64,000 nucleotides of DNA from Burkholderiaceae bacterium (GTDB taxonomy: Bacteria > Pseudomonadota > Gammaproteobacteria > Burkholderiales > Burkholderiaceae_B), in the NCBI GenBank assembly GCA_004322135.1, contig SCSG01000013.1, positions 1 to 64,000 on the forward strand, read 5' to 3'. This document shows, in pieces, positions 49,994 to 60,266 of the stretch; position 1 is the first letter of the stretch; every line of letters starts with the position of its first letter. A model generated the notes under the pieces. The model worked only from the letters and a program-made list of their open reading frames with translations, was not told where the DNA came from and searched no databases. A program made the position numbers and the translations under genes.

Positions 49994-51772
49994 TTAGAAG
50001 GTTCGCGCTTTGGGCGGAATGCTCTCGGCCGTAAGCGGTTTCAGTTGTACCGGCTTGTATTCGAGCCGGCTCCCTTCCGAATACCACAAGGTGTGACACA
50101 ACCAGTTGACGTCATCGCGCTCGGGATAGTCATCCAGAGCATGCGCGCCGCGGCTTTCGAGACGGTTGGCTGCAGACTTTGTCGTTGCGCGCGCCACCTC
50201 GATCATGTTGGTCACTTCCAGTGCCTCGACACGAGCCGTGTTGAAGATCTTGGATTTGTCTTTGAAGTACAGGCTCTCGACCTCGGGGACGAGCTTGTCA
50301 ATGGCCTCGACTCCTTCATTGAGGAGCTTGAGCGTACGGAACACACCACAATGCGACTGCATGATATTGCGCATTTTGGCGGTAACGTCGGGCGTTTTTT
50401 CGCCCGACGTGCGGCTTTCAAGCTTGTCAACTCGTGCCAGCGACTCGTCGATGCCCGTCTGTGGCAGATTCTGGTGCGCATGCTGGCGCTCGGGATGTGA
50501 CTCGACAATGTGATTGCCCGCGGAACGGCCAAAGACAAGGAGGTCGAGCAGCGAGTTGGTGCCCAGACGATTAGCGCCATGCACCGACACTGCCGCGCAT
50601 TCGCCGATGGCATACAGACCATTGACGACTGAGTTCTCGCCGTTTTTGCGGCTGAGGACCTGACCATGCAAGTTGGCAGGAATGCCACCCATCTGATAAT
50701 GAATCGTCGGGACGACAGGAATCGGTTCCTTGATGGGATCGACGTTGGCGAACTTGATGGCGATTTCGCGAATGGACGGCAAGCGTTTATTAATGGTTTC
50801 AGCACCCAGATGGTCCAGCTTCAGGTGAACATAGCTGCCATCGGGGCCACAGCCGCGGCCTTCCTTGATTTCCTGGTCCATGGAACGCGACACGAAGTCG
50901 CGCGGCGCGAGATCTTTGAGCGTTGGCGCATAGCGCTCCATAAAGCGTTCGCCATCCTTGTTCAGCAGAATACCGCCTTCACCGCGCACACCCTCGGTAA
51001 TAAGAATGCCGGCTCCGGCAACGCCTGTTGGGTGGAACTGCCACATTTCCATGTCCTGCAGCGGAATCCCAGCGCGCGCCGCCATGCCCAGCCCGTCGCC
51101 GGTATTGATGAAGGCATTGGTGGAAGCGGCCCAGATACGCCCGGCACCGCCGGTAGCCAGAACCGTCGTCTTGGCTTCAAGCACGTAGATATCGCCCGTT
51201 TCCATTTCGAGGGCAGTGACACCCAGGACGTCGCCCGCTTCGTTGCGCAGCAGGTCAAGCGCCATCCATTCGACGAAGAATTGCGTGCGAACGGCTACAT
51301 TGCGCTGATACAGAGTATGAAGCATGGCGTGGCCGGTACGGTCGGCCGCCGCACAGGCGCGCTGCACGGGCTTTTCACCGAAATTGGCGGTGTGCCCGCC
51401 AAATGGACGCTGATAAATGGTGCCATTGGCATTGCGATCGAACGGCATGCCGAAGTGTTCGAGCTCGTACACGGCATTGGGCGCCTCACGGCACATGAAT
51501 TCGATGGCGTCCTGGTCGCCGAGCCAGTCGGAGCCTTTAACGGTATCGTACATGTGCCAATACCAGTGGTCTTCGCTCATGTTGCCCAGCGAGGCACTGA
51601 CACCGCCCTGAGCCGCAACGGTATGTGAGCGGGTCGGGAATACCTTAGACAGTACAGCAACCGACAGGCCCGCCTTGGCCAGTTGCAACGAACAACGCAT
51701 GCCGGACCCACCGGCTCCTATAACCACCACATCGAACTGGCGGCGAGGCAAGGGTTTTTTGACAGCAGCCAC
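49994..51772 (-). CDS. sdhA: Succinate dehydrogenase flavoprotein subunit
   Basis: A 592-residue SdhA. The FAD motif VIGAGGSGMRCSLQLA opens the protein; the histidine that binds FAD covalently is in RSHTVAAQGGVSAS; the substrate-binding HPTGVAGAGIL and GEGGILLNKDGERFMERYAP segments and the late arginine region are intact. It oxidises succinate to fumarate. It follows sdhD by three bases. Confidence 0.97.
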   Translation of the reverse strand: MAAVKKPLPRRQFDVVVIGAGGSGMRCSLQLAKAGLSVAVLSKVFPTRSHTVAAQGGVSASLGNMSEDHWYWHMYDTVKGSDWLGDQDAIEFMCREAPNAVYELEHFGMPFDRNANGTIYQRPFGGHTANFGEKPVQRACAAADRTGHAMLHTLYQRNVAVRTQFFVEWMALDLLRNEAGDVLGVTALEMETGDIYVLEAKTTVLATGGAGRIWAASTNAFINTGDGLGMAARAGIPLQDMEMWQFHPTGVAGAGILITEGVRGEGGILLNKDGERFMERYAPTLKDLAPRDFVSRSMDQEIKEGRGCGPDGSYVHLKLDHLGAETINKRLPSIREIAIKFANVDPIKEPIPVVPTIHYQMGGIPANLHGQVLSRKNGENSVVNGLYAIGECAAVSVHGANRLGTNSLLDLLVFGRSAGNHIVESHPERQHAHQNLPQTGIDESLARVDKLESRTSGEKTPDVTAKMRNIMQSHCGVFRTLKLLNEGVEAIDKLVPEVESLYFKDKSKIFNTARVEALEVTNMIEVARATTKSAANRLESRGAHALDDYPERDDVNWLCHTLWYSEGSRLEYKPVQLKPLTAESIPPKARTF

Positions 51773-51775
51773 GTT

Positions 51776-52159
51776 TTATAGACTCCAGAGAATTTTTACG
51801 AAATAGATGATAGACCCGGCCAGCCACAGCGCTGTCAGTATGTAAAGCGACAGGCGCAGGCCGGCTCCGTGGGCATAGTCCATCCAGATGTCACGAGCAC
51901 CGATCCACGCATGCCACGCCAATGACAGAAAGGCCAGTGTCGCCAGCAATTGCCCCAGCGGTACCCCGCCCACATGAAATGTGAACAGGCTTTGCCAGGT
52001 TTCGAAGCTCATGCCTGACGAAAAGACATAACCGAAAATGAGAATCAGCGTATACACCGCCATGATGATCGCGGTACAGCGCTGAACCAGGAAATCGAGC
52101 GCGCCATAATGGGCGCCAACCACCAGACGTTTTGTGCCGACACGTTCTTGAGTAGACAT
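51776..52159 (-). CDS. sdhD: Succinate dehydrogenase membrane anchor subunit
   Basis: A 127-residue protein with three hydrophobic helices (FLVQRCTAIIMAVYTLILIFGYVF; LLATLAFLSLAWHAW; LYILTALWLAGSIIYFV). The heme/quinone-side HAWIGARDIWMDYAH motif is typical of SdhD. Its ATG overlaps the sdhC stop in TAATG, so 52159 is the start rather than the in-frame TTG two codons earlier. Confidence 0.94.
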   Translation of the reverse strand: MSTQERVGTKRLVVGAHYGALDFLVQRCTAIIMAVYTLILIFGYVFSSGMSFETWQSLFTFHVGGVPLGQLLATLAFLSLAWHAWIGARDIWMDYAHGAGLRLSLYILTALWLAGSIIYFVKILWSL

Positions 52160-52572
52160 TACCAAGCCCCAAACAGTTTAAGACCGAAAATTACTGTCAG
52201 CACAAGGCTGACGCCGAAGACAACGCCAGCTGTCTTCTGAGCGGATATTTTGTCGTTGGCGAGATGCAAATCCAGCGTCAAAAACCGGATACCGGCACAG
52301 AAGTGGTGCAGATAAGCCCAGATGATTACCAGCAGCACAACCTTGCAAAGAGGGTTGGCCATCCAGGTTGCAATAGACGCATAGCTTTCCGCAGACGTCA
52401 CACTGAGCGCGAACAATGGAACGATGACCAATGGCAGACACAGAATCAGCAAGGCGCCGCTTATTCGGTGAAAGATGGAGGACTTGCCTGCCAAGGGAAG
52501 ACGGTAGCTCAGGATCTGCAGAAAACCGATATTACGGAACTGCGGACGGGGCTTGGAAGCTGAATCGGACAT
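52159..52572 (-). CDS. sdhC: Succinate dehydrogenase cytochrome b556 subunit
   Basis: A 137-residue protein with the family signature IFHRISGALL (Arg-Ile-Ser-Gly, quinone and heme side) and YLHHFCAGIRFLTLDLH (heme-ligand histidine region), and three hydrophobic helices. It is the first gene of the sdh operon; the 96-base gap to gntR contains a CCCC-GATTT-GGGG hairpin (52626-52638) that may end the gntR transcript. Confidence 0.95.
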   Translation of the reverse strand: MSDSASKPRPQFRNIGFLQILSYRLPLAGKSSIFHRISGALLILCLPLVIVPLFALSVTSAESYASIATWMANPLCKVVLLVIIWAYLHHFCAGIRFLTLDLHLANDKISAQKTAGVVFGVSLVLTVIFGLKLFGAW

Positions 52573-52668
52573 GATGGCCTCAAGGTTATAACAATTGATT
52601 CACTGCAAGATACTGCCAATATTCTCCCCGATTTGGGGGGTCTGTATCAAATCGATAAAGAAAGTGTA

Positions 52669-53439
52669 TTAATTCAAACTATTTTTATAGTGGAACCGTT
52701 CGGTCACATATAATCCTCTTCGCACTTCGACCGGACGGTCACCATAAGTAAACGACACCCTTTCGACCTGCAGCAATGGGCTCGAGGCGGCAACCCTGAG
52801 CAACTTGGCCTGATCGGCGCTTGCCGACACTGCCTTGATCTTTTCTTCAGCTCGCACCATGCTAACGCCAAACTCGGACTCGAACAATCCATACAGAGGG
52901 CCGCGATAGCGTGCCAATGAATCCGCCGTCAAGCCGCGAAACATTGCGCCTGGCAACCAGATGTCGTCAAGGATGGTCGGCACCTGCTCGAACGAGAGCA
53001 GCCGGCGCAAATTCACCACGGCATCGGCAGCTCGCAGATCAAGCAGATGAGCGATATCGGCTGATGCCTTGACGCGGCGGCAATCCAGTACCTGGCTGCC
53101 CGTCATCTTGGGCTGACCGTCGTCGGACGTAAGGCGAAGAAAACGAAAACGCACCCTGGCCTCGTGGTGAGTGGCAACAAACGTGCCCTTCCCCTGGCGG
53201 CGTATCAGAAGATTTTCAGCGGCGAGTTCGTCGATGGCCTTGCGCACGGTACCCTGGCTGACCTGGAAACGGGCGGCGAGTTCCAGTTCGCTGGGTATGG
53301 CCTCACCGGGCTTCCATTCAGCGCGATCAAGACCTTGCAACAGCAGGCCCTTGATTTGCTGGTAAAGCGGGCTATAGGCTGCGCTGCTGACAACGTGATC
53401 AGTGTCCGAAGCTGGATCGTCGGGGTGAGTATCGGACAT
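52669..53439 (-). CDS. GntR/HutC-family transcriptional regulator
   Basis: A 256-residue regulator. The winged helix-turn-helix is near residues 30-100 (GEAIPSELELAARFQVSQGTVRKAIDELAAENLLIRRQGKGTFVA), and the C-terminal part is a UTRA effector domain (LRRLLSFEQVPTILDDIWLPG...). It lies directly upstream of sdhC on the same strand and diverges from mdh over a palindromic site, so control of the sdh, mdh and possibly prp genes by a carboxylate effector is likely (inference). Confidence 0.9.
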   Translation of the reverse strand: MSDTHPDDPASDTDHVVSSAAYSPLYQQIKGLLLQGLDRAEWKPGEAIPSELELAARFQVSQGTVRKAIDELAAENLLIRRQGKGTFVATHHEARVRFRFLRLTSDDGQPKMTGSQVLDCRRVKASADIAHLLDLRAADAVVNLRRLLSFEQVPTILDDIWLPGAMFRGLTADSLARYRGPLYGLFESEFGVSMVRAEEKIKAVSASADQAKLLRVAASSPLLQVERVSFTYGDRPVEVRRGLYVTERFHYKNSLN

Positions 53440-53554
53440 GGCAGTCAGGCAGCAGTGGCACTCGGTAAAGAATTAAGTATTAAGTGTAAGCAAAATTGAA
53501 TGTAAGCAGCTGTCTATTCTCGCACGGTTTAAGGATTCTGTCTAACACTCTTGT

Positions 53555-53575
53555 GTCTTATATAAGATATAAGAC
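53555..53575. promoter_or_regulatory. Palindromic operator between gntR and mdh
   Basis: GTCTTATAT-AAG-ATATAAGAC is a perfect 9-3-9 inverted repeat containing the fully symmetric 12-mer TCTTATATAAGA. It sits in the 278-base divergent region, just upstream of a candidate mdh -35 (TTGACC at 53578). Form and place fit a binding site for the adjacent GntR regulator. Confidence 0.7.
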
Positions 53576-53577
53576 AA

Positions 53578-53606
53578 TTGACCTTGGCCTTAATTTCCTC
53601 TAACCT
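53578..53606 (+). promoter_or_regulatory. Candidate mdh promoter
   Basis: TTGACC (53578-53583), a 17-base spacer and TAACCT (53601-53606) form a plausible but weak -10/-35 pair, three bases after the palindromic operator; the leader to mdh would be about 105 bases. Confidence 0.35.
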
Positions 53607-53717
53607 TCAAACGATTTACACTAACATATCCGCCACGCTTTTCACGCCTGTACAAAGCCAGCGCGCCACCTCGTTGTCCTTATTCGTCCACTTATATATT
53701 TTTACCGGAGATTTTCT

Positions 53718-54707
53718 ATGTCCAAACCTGCCATGCGTGTCGCCGTTACCGGCGCCGCCGGCCAAATCGGCTACGCCCTGCTGTTTCGCATCGCCTCGGG
53801 CGAAATGCTGGGCAATGATCAACCCGTCATTCTGCAGCTGCTGGAAATCCCCGCTGAAAAGGCCCAACAGGCGCTCAAGGGCGTCATGATGGAACTGGAA
53901 GACTGCGCATTCCCGTTGCTGGCCGGCATGAGTGCCTACAGCGACCCGCGCGCCGCGTTCAAGGACGCCGACATTGCTATGCTGGTCGGCTCGCGCCCAC
54001 GCGGCCCCGGCATGGAACGCAAGGATCTGCTGAAAGTCAACGCGCAGATCTTCATTGATCAGGGCAAGGCGCTCAATGAAGTGGCCAGCCGCAATATCAA
54101 AGTGCTGGTTGTCGGCAACCCAGCCAATACCAACGCCTACATCGCCATGAAGTCGGCACCCGACCTTGCGTCAAAGAACTTCACCTGCATGCTGCGCCTG
54201 GATCACAACCGCGCCCTGTCGCAACTGGCCGCCAAGTCAGGCAAAAAGGTTGCCGACATCGAAAAATTTGCCGTCTGGGGCAATCACTCGCCCACCATGT
54301 TCCCCGACATCCGCTTCGCCACCGTCGGCGGCCAAAGCCTTGAAAAGCTCATCAACGACGACGCCTGGAATCGCGACACTTTCATTCCTACGGTCGGCAA
54401 GCGTGGCGCCGCCATCATTCAGGCGCGCGGCCTGTCGTCTGCCGCCTCGGCCGCCAACGCCGCCATCGACCACATACACGACTGGGTGCTAGGCACCAGC
54501 GGCAAGTGGGTCACCATGGGCATTCCGTCCGATGGTTCCTACGGCATTCCAAAGGACATCATGTATGGCGTCCCGGTTACCACCGCCAACGGCGAATACA
54601 CGCGCGTCAGCGGACTTGAAATAAACGCATTCGCACGAGAACACATGGACAAGACGCTTAACGAATTGCTCGAAGAGCAAAATGGCATAAAAGACATGCT
54701 CAAGTAG
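53718..54707 (+). CDS. mdh: Malate dehydrogenase
   Basis: A 329-residue NAD-dependent malate dehydrogenase of the cytosolic-like type. It has the NAD motif [16 protein letters not shown], the mobile-loop arginines in [35 protein letters not shown] and the catalytic His in [11 protein letters not shown]. It interconverts malate and oxaloacetate. A GGAG site precedes the ATG. It begins a rightward run mdh-prpB-prpC-prpD; the 133-base gap to prpB could hold another promoter. Confidence 0.97.
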   Translation: MSKPAMRVAVTGAAGQIGYALLFRIASGEMLGNDQPVILQLLEIPAEKAQQALKGVMMELEDCAFPLLAGMSAYSDPRAAFKDADIAMLVGSRPRGPGMERKDLLKVNAQIFIDQGKALNEVASRNIKVLVVGNPANTNAYIAMKSAPDLASKNFTCMLRLDHNRALSQLAAKSGKKVADIEKFAVWGNHSPTMFPDIRFATVGGQSLEKLINDDAWNRDTFIPTVGKRGAAIIQARGLSSAASAANAAIDHIHDWVLGTSGKWVTMGIPSDGSYGIPKDIMYGVPVTTANGEYTRVSGLEINAFAREHMDKTLNELLEEQNGIKDMLK

Positions 54708-54840
54708 GCGGATCCTGGGGCCACAAGTGGCTAGTTCCCTGTTTGGCTAGCGCATGTACCAAGGGCCGCGATTGCAGTACGTCCGCGTCGCGCCCTTGTT
54801 CCATCGCCGTCCGCACCCGTCAATCAAAAAAGACTTCGCC

Positions 54841-55749
54841 ATGCCCACATCCCATACCACCCCACATTCAGCCGGCGCCCTGTTCCGGCAAGCACTCCAA
54901 GACGAAAAACCCCTGCAAATCGTCGGCGCGATCAACGCCAACCACGCGCTACTGGCCGTACGAGCAGGGTTTCGCGCCATCTACGTTTCTGGCGGCGGCG
55001 TTGCCGCTGGCTCGCTCGGACTTCCTGATCTGGGCATCAACACACTGGACGATGTATTGACCGACGTGCGGCGCATCACCGACGTGTGCGATGCGCCACT
55101 GCTGGTCGACATTGATACGGGCTTCGGGCCGTCCGCCTTCAACATTGCACGAACGATAAAAAGCCTGATAAAGTTTGGCGCCGCCGGCTGCCACATTGAA
55201 GACCAGGTCGGTGCCAAACGCTGCGGGCACCGACCTGGCAAAGAGATAGTGTCCGTACAGGAGATGGCGGACCGGATCAAGGCGGCGGTCGATGCACGCA
55301 CCGACGACCAGTTCTTCATCATCGCCCGCACCGATGCCATTGCCGTCGAGGGCGTCGATGCCGCGCTGGAACGCGCCCAGGCATGCGTGGCGGCCGGCGC
55401 GGATGGCGTCTTCGCCGAAGCGTCATACGACCTGGCGACATACCAGCGATTTTCGCAGGCACTGAATGTACCGATACTGGCCAATATTACCGAGTTCGGC
55501 CAGACGCCGCTCTTTAGCGTACCTGAACTGGCGGGCGCGGGCGTGAACATGGTGCTGTATCCACTCTCGGCGTTTCGCGCCATGAACAAGGCCGCGGAAA
55601 CCGTCTACGGAGCCATCCGCCGCGATGGCCACCAAAGAAACGTCATCGGCATGATGCAGACCCGCGAAGAACTGTATGAACGCATCGGCTACCACGCCTA
55701 CGAAGAGAAGCTGGACGCACTGTTCCAGCAGGACAAAACCACCCATTGA
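54841..55749 (+). CDS. prpB: Methylisocitrate lyase PrpB
   Basis: A 302-residue isocitrate-lyase-superfamily enzyme. The catalytic cysteine is C128 in [10 protein letters not shown], which is the methylisocitrate-lyase form; VDIDTGFG and GCHIEDQ provide metal and substrate ligands. It splits 2-methylisocitrate into pyruvate and succinate. The ATG at 54841 fits the family; an upstream frame beginning at 54754 is unsupported. It lies 21 bases before prpC. Confidence 0.95.
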   Translation: MPTSHTTPHSAGALFRQALQDEKPLQIVGAINANHALLAVRAGFRAIYVSGGGVAAGSLGLPDLGINTLDDVLTDVRRITDVCDAPLLVDIDTGFGPSAFNIARTIKSLIKFGAAGCHIEDQVGAKRCGHRPGKEIVSVQEMADRIKAAVDARTDDQFFIIARTDAIAVEGVDAALERAQACVAAGADGVFAEASYDLATYQRFSQALNVPILANITEFGQTPLFSVPELAGAGVNMVLYPLSAFRAMNKAAETVYGAIRRDGHQRNVIGMMQTREELYERIGYHAYEEKLDALFQQDKTTH

Positions 55750-55770
55750 CCGCGGCACCAGGAGAACACT

Positions 55771-56952
55771 ATGGCAACCAGTGAAACAAAAGGCACGACG
55801 GCAAAAGGCATCTCCCCCACATTCAAACCCAAGAAATCCGTAGCCCTGTCGGGCATTGTCGCGGGCAACACAGCGCTATGTACCGTGGGCCGCAGCGGCA
55901 ACGACCTGCACTACCGCGGCTATGACATCCTGGATATCGCCCATACCTGCGAATTCGAGGAAATCGCCCATCTGCTCGTGCACGGCACCCTGCCCTCCAA
56001 GTCCGAACTAAAGGCTTACAAGGAAAAGCTGCGCAAGTTGCGCGGCCTACCAGCCCAATTGCAGACGGTACTGGAATCGCTACCCGCCGCCAGCCACCCC
56101 ATGGACGTCATGCGCACTGCCGTCTCGGTGCTGGGCTGCATTCTGCCTGAAAAAGACAACCACAACATTCCCGATGCGCTCGACATAGCTGATCACCTGA
56201 TCGCCAACATGGGCTCAGCGTTGTTGTACTGGTATCACTACAGCCACAATGGCCGCATCATCGACGTGCAAACCGATGACGACAGCATTGGCGGACATTT
56301 CCTGCACTTGCTTCATGGCACCAAGCCCGGCAGCGAATGGGTGCGCGCCATGCACACGTCGCTCAACCTGTATGCCGAGCACGAATTCAACGCCTCGACC
56401 TTCACTTGCCGCGTCATCGCCGGCACAGGCTCCGACATGTACTCAGCCATCACCGGAGGCATAGGCGCGCTGCGCGGCCCCAAGCACGGTGGCGCCAACG
56501 AAGTCGCTTTCGAGATCCAGAAGCGCTACGGCACGCCGGACGAAGCCGAAGCCGACATCCGCCGGCGCGTCGAAAACAAAGAAGTCATCATCGGCTTCGG
56601 CCATCCCGTTTACACCGTCTCGGATCCGCGCAACCAGATCATCAAGGAAGTGGCTCGCAAGCTTTCCAAAACGGCGCAGGACATGAAGATGTTCAACATC
56701 GCCGACCGGCTCGAAACCGTCATGTGGGACGCCAAGAAAATGTTCCCCAACCTGGACTGGTTTTCGGCCGTGTCCTACCACATGATGGGCGTCCCAACAG
56801 AGATGTTCACGCCACTGTTCGTCATCGCCCGTGCCGCCGGATGGTCGGCGCACATTATCGAGCAGCGCATTGACAACAAGATCATCCGTCCGACCGCCAA
56901 CTACGTCGGACCCGAAAACCGGAAATTCATTCCCCTGGAAAAACGCAAATAG
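55771..56952 (+). CDS. prpC: 2-methylcitrate synthase PrpC
   Basis: A 393-residue short-form citrate synthase homologue, with the PrpC start [22 protein letters not shown]. The active-site regions are [23 protein letters not shown] and [14 protein letters not shown], and the position after PrpB distinguishes it from GltA. It condenses propionyl-CoA with oxaloacetate. A GGAG ribosome-binding site precedes the ATG. Confidence 0.95.
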   Translation: MATSETKGTTAKGISPTFKPKKSVALSGIVAGNTALCTVGRSGNDLHYRGYDILDIAHTCEFEEIAHLLVHGTLPSKSELKAYKEKLRKLRGLPAQLQTVLESLPAASHPMDVMRTAVSVLGCILPEKDNHNIPDALDIADHLIANMGSALLYWYHYSHNGRIIDVQTDDDSIGGHFLHLLHGTKPGSEWVRAMHTSLNLYAEHEFNASTFTCRVIAGTGSDMYSAITGGIGALRGPKHGGANEVAFEIQKRYGTPDEAEADIRRRVENKEVIIGFGHPVYTVSDPRNQIIKEVARKLSKTAQDMKMFNIADRLETVMWDAKKMFPNLDWFSAVSYHMMGVPTEMFTPLFVIARAAGWSAHIIEQRIDNKIIRPTANYVGPENRKFIPLEKRK

Positions 56953-56999
56953 GCTCGAGGAAGTCGTCCGTCAACGCGCCTGATCTCTAGGAAGTATTT

Positions 57000-58451
57000 A
57001 TGTCGGCAGCCATCTCCAACATCCGTCCCGATCCCGATCAGGTCCTGGTCGATATCGTGGACTACGTCCTGAACTATCAAATCAAAAGTGCACTGGCTTA
57101 TGAAACCGCCCGCAACTGCCTTATTGACACGCTGGGCTGCGGCCTGGAAGCGCTGGAGTATCCCGCCTGCAGGAAACTGATGGGCCCCATTGTTCCTGGC
57201 ACCATCGTGCCCAATGGTGCCAGGGTTCCGGGTACCCAGTTCCAGCTTGACCCCGTGCAAGCCGCCTTCAACATTGGCGCAATGATTCGCTGGCTGGATT
57301 TCAACGACACGTGGCTGGCCGCCGAATGGGGGCACCCTTCGGACAATCTGGGCGGCATCCTGGCCACGGCCGACTGGCTCTCACGTACCGCCGTTGCCGC
57401 CGGCAAAGCTCCCCTGACCATGCGCGACGTACTTACCGGCATGATCAAGGCGCACGAAATCCAGGGCTGCATCGCACTGGAAAATTCCTTCAACAAAGTT
57501 GGCCTGGATCACGTCCTGCTCGTCAAAGTGGCATCCACCGCTGTCGTGGCGCAACTGCTGGGTCTTGACCGCGAAGAAACCATCAACGCCGTGTCACTGG
57601 CCTGGGTCGACGGACAAAGCCTGCGCACCTATCGCCACGCCCCCAATACGGGAAGCCGCAAAAGCTGGGCCGCGGGCGATGCGACCAGCCGCGCCGTGCG
57701 CCTCGCACTCATTGCCAGGACGGGCGAAATGGGCTACCCCTCGGTGCTGACCGCCAAAACCTGGGGCTTCTATGACGTGCTCTTCAAAGGCCAGCCGTTC
57801 AAATTCCAGCGCCCCTACGGCAGCTACGTCATGGAAAACGTGTTGTTCAAAATCTCTTTCCCCGCCGAATTCCACTCGCAGACTGCCGTGGAATGCGCCA
57901 TGGAAATTCACCACAAGCTCAAGGCCGCCGGCAAATCCCCCGACGACATCCGCAAAATCACCATCCGCACGCACGAGGCCTGCCTCCGCATCATCGATAA
58001 AAAAGGCCCCCTGAACAACCCCGCCGACCGCGACCACTGCATCCAGTACATGGTGGCTGTGCCCATACTTTTCGGGCGCCTTACCGCCAGCGACTACGAA
58101 GACAACATCGCTGCCGACCCCCGCATCGACGCACTGCGCGACAAAATCACCTGTGTCGAAGACCCTGCCTTCACCGCCGACTACCACGACCCCGAGAAGC
58201 GCTCCATCGCCAACGCTCTGACTGTGGAATTCCAGGACGGCAGCAAACTCGATGAAGTCGTGTGCGAATACCCTATCGGCCACAAGCGCCGCCGGCAAGA
58301 GGGCATTCCGCTGCTCGAGGCCAAATTCCGCATCAACCTCGCGCGCCAATTCCCCGCGCGCCAACAGCGGCGTATCCTGGAGGCATCGCTGAACCAGGAA
58401 CGCCTTGAAGCGATGCCAGTGCACGAATACGTCGACCTGTATGTAATATAG
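57000..58451 (+). CDS. prpD: 2-methylcitrate dehydratase PrpD
   Basis: A 483-residue MmgE/PrpD-family protein with [40 protein letters not shown] and [14 protein letters not shown], the residues that shape the dehydratase site. It dehydrates 2-methylcitrate to 2-methylaconitate. There is no acnD/prpF pair nearby, so this genome uses the PrpD route with a general aconitase for rehydration. It lies 47 bases after prpC. Confidence 0.95.
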   Translation: MSAAISNIRPDPDQVLVDIVDYVLNYQIKSALAYETARNCLIDTLGCGLEALEYPACRKLMGPIVPGTIVPNGARVPGTQFQLDPVQAAFNIGAMIRWLDFNDTWLAAEWGHPSDNLGGILATADWLSRTAVAAGKAPLTMRDVLTGMIKAHEIQGCIALENSFNKVGLDHVLLVKVASTAVVAQLLGLDREETINAVSLAWVDGQSLRTYRHAPNTGSRKSWAAGDATSRAVRLALIARTGEMGYPSVLTAKTWGFYDVLFKGQPFKFQRPYGSYVMENVLFKISFPAEFHSQTAVECAMEIHHKLKAAGKSPDDIRKITIRTHEACLRIIDKKGPLNNPADRDHCIQYMVAVPILFGRLTASDYEDNIAADPRIDALRDKITCVEDPAFTADYHDPEKRSIANALTVEFQDGSKLDEVVCEYPIGHKRRRQEGIPLLEAKFRINLARQFPARQQRRILEASLNQERLEAMPVHEYVDLYVI

Positions 58452-58478
58452 ACAGCACCCACCCTCTGTGAAACTACC

Positions 58479-58754
58479 ATGACTCGCCCCGTCGAACATA
58501 ACCCCGACCAATTGCGCTTCCAATGGACCGAAAGCGGCATGCTGTGCGTGCTTGAGTACGAACTGAACGACGGCATAATGACCATCTACCATACCGGCGT
58601 ACCCCGAGCCGTCGGCGGGCGCGGCATCGCCGCAGACCTCACCATGCACGCCCTCGACACCGCGCGCGCCAACGGATGGCGTGTCCGGCCACTATGCTCC
58701 TATGCCGACGCCTACATCCGCCGCCACACCGAATACGCCGACCTTCTGGCCTGA
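58479..58754 (+). CDS. Small GNAT-type N-acetyltransferase (PF14542, YjdJ-like)
   Basis: A 91-residue minimal GNAT domain. The acetyl-CoA loop is GGRGIAADLTMHAL, followed by GWRVRPLCSYADAYIRRHTEY, the signature of this short family. Length is normal for it. Substrate unknown. It follows prpD by 27 bases, so it is probably on the prp transcript, an association seen in some related genomes. Confidence 0.88.
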   Translation: MTRPVEHNPDQLRFQWTESGMLCVLEYELNDGIMTIYHTGVPRAVGGRGIAADLTMHALDTARANGWRVRPLCSYADAYIRRHTEYADLLA

Positions 58755-58820
58755 CACCATACACTCTAAACAATCGCTGTTACGTGCCAACTACTGAAAC
58801 GGCAGGTTTACCCTGCGGCT

Positions 58821-59765
58821 TCAACCATCCTGCCCCTCGCGCATTCTGCCCGCTTGACGGAACACAGCCGGCGCCACACCTTCGTTCCGAACAAAGAACT
58901 TGGTGAAATACGACGGATCATCAAAACCTAGCCCATAGCCAATCTCGGCTATTGTTCTGTCGGTATAGATCAAGTCGCGCTTGGCTTCCAGCACGATTCG
59001 CCCCTGTACGATCTGACTGGGCGTACGGGCTGCAAGCCTCAGGCAGAGCCTGTCCAGGCTGCGAACGCTAATAGCCAGGGAATACGCATAATCCACGACG
59101 CGAAAGCGTTCGCGAAAATGCCGTTCTACCAGATCCTCGAAACGGCGGTAGGTCGACCGCTGCTCCACTTCGGCCAAGAAAGTCTCCGACGTCAGCCCGC
59201 CGTTTCGATACGATTGCCGTAACCGCACTATCTTCGCAAGCAATATCAAGATGTCACTCGAGATAACCACCTCTCGACACAGCTTATTGCCGATGTACTC
59301 TTCCAGGATCGACTCAAAAAGCCCCTTTATTTCGGAAGCGTCGCTTCGCCTAGAGGTATTGCCGGCGACGACGAGAAGCTCATCCCGCGCGGAAATGATT
59401 TCCGGCGCTCCTGACTGATCGACGAGGTCTCCAAGGAGCGCACCAGCCACCGTGAGGATTAAGCCCTCGCTACCAGGATTCCACCGGAAGCCGTGCACAA
59501 CGAGCGGTGGAATATAAATCAGCACTGGGGACTCCAGATGCAAGGTGCGCGTATCGAGCTCGACCGTACCGTATCCGTCGCTTACCCATATGAACTGGTA
59601 AAGGTCGTGATGCCTATGAGCAAGGATATTCCAGTCACGGTTCTCGTTGCCCTGCTCCAGAGCTCCCAGATGCACAAAGCGCGGCTCAGCGTCAGCATTC
59701 ACACGTCCATACAGCGAATACAGCGGGATGGGAGCGCCTGCTAATTTTTTTGCAAGTGAAGTCAT
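58821..59765 (-). CDS. AraC-family regulator, PobR/HpaA-like
   Basis: A 314-residue regulator. The N-terminal cupin-like sensor domain (HRHHDLYQFIWVSDGYGTVELDTR; PPLVVHGFRW) is followed by a C-terminal helix-turn-helix domain ending with GYGLGFDDPSYFTKFFVRNEGVAPAVFR. The arrangement resembles PobR and HpaA, activators of hydroxybenzoate and hydroxyphenylacetate catabolism. The ATG at 59765 (MTSLAKKLAGA) is preferred over one four codons earlier. It is divergent from the MFS gene and so probably controls the nitrilase cluster. Confidence 0.85.
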   Translation of the reverse strand: MTSLAKKLAGAPIPLYSLYGRVNADAEPRFVHLGALEQGNENRDWNILAHRHHDLYQFIWVSDGYGTVELDTRTLHLESPVLIYIPPLVVHGFRWNPGSEGLILTVAGALLGDLVDQSGAPEIISARDELLVVAGNTSRRSDASEIKGLFESILEEYIGNKLCREVVISSDILILLAKIVRLRQSYRNGGLTSETFLAEVEQRSTYRRFEDLVERHFRERFRVVDYAYSLAISVRSLDRLCLRLAARTPSQIVQGRIVLEAKRDLIYTDRTIAEIGYGLGFDDPSYFTKFFVRNEGVAPAVFRQAGRMREGQDG

Positions 59766-60231
59766 GTGCTGTCGCAATCAAATATACGCCGTACCACGAG
59801 ACGAACTTCATCTTCCCAGAAGCTTCAACTGCCTTCAATACCCGTAACAATTGAGTCTCAAAATTACCATTTCCAGTCGGTTTCGTCTATGTAAAGCGCT
59901 GCCGCCTTGTCGCAACATCTCCATGAGAGCGCGTTGAGTCCACACGTTCCTGCCCACAGCCCTGCAGGAGGTAAGTGATGAGTTGATTTGGAAACCAAAC
60001 GCACCGGCGTCGCACATCACTCCTTGGGTAAAGGTACGCAACTGACCAAATGTGTACACGCCCAACTGCAGGATATCGCCGATCGCCCCGCCCTCGCGCG
60101 ACCCTTCTTCAGGCAACCCAGTGCTGCCTATATTACGGTCCCATAAATAACAGGACACTATCGACCAAATACATACAATTCGCATCCGCACCACGACGTG
60201 GCGTGGCAATTCGAGGGGGAGGTTCGCAAAA
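59766..60231. promoter_or_regulatory. Divergent region between the AraC regulator and the MFS gene
   Basis: 466 bases with no recognisable gene; the one long leftward frame through it overlaps the MFS start and lacks family features. It is AT-richer at its right end (CATAAATAACAGG) and presumably carries the regulator's operators; I could not pick out a convincing repeat pair by eye. A strong GGGGGAGG ribosome-binding site (about 60215-60222) precedes the MFS ATG. Confidence 0.4.
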
Positions 60232-60266
60232 ATGACACAGAGCAGCGAAATGACACAGAGCAGCGA
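60232..60266 (+). repeat. 18-base tandem duplication at the start of the MFS gene
   Basis: ATGACACAGAGCAGCGAA at 60232-60249 is followed by the same 17 bases at 60250-60266. The copies are in frame, so two ATG codons six codons apart are available; only the first has the GGGGGAGG site at normal distance. Confidence 0.9.
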
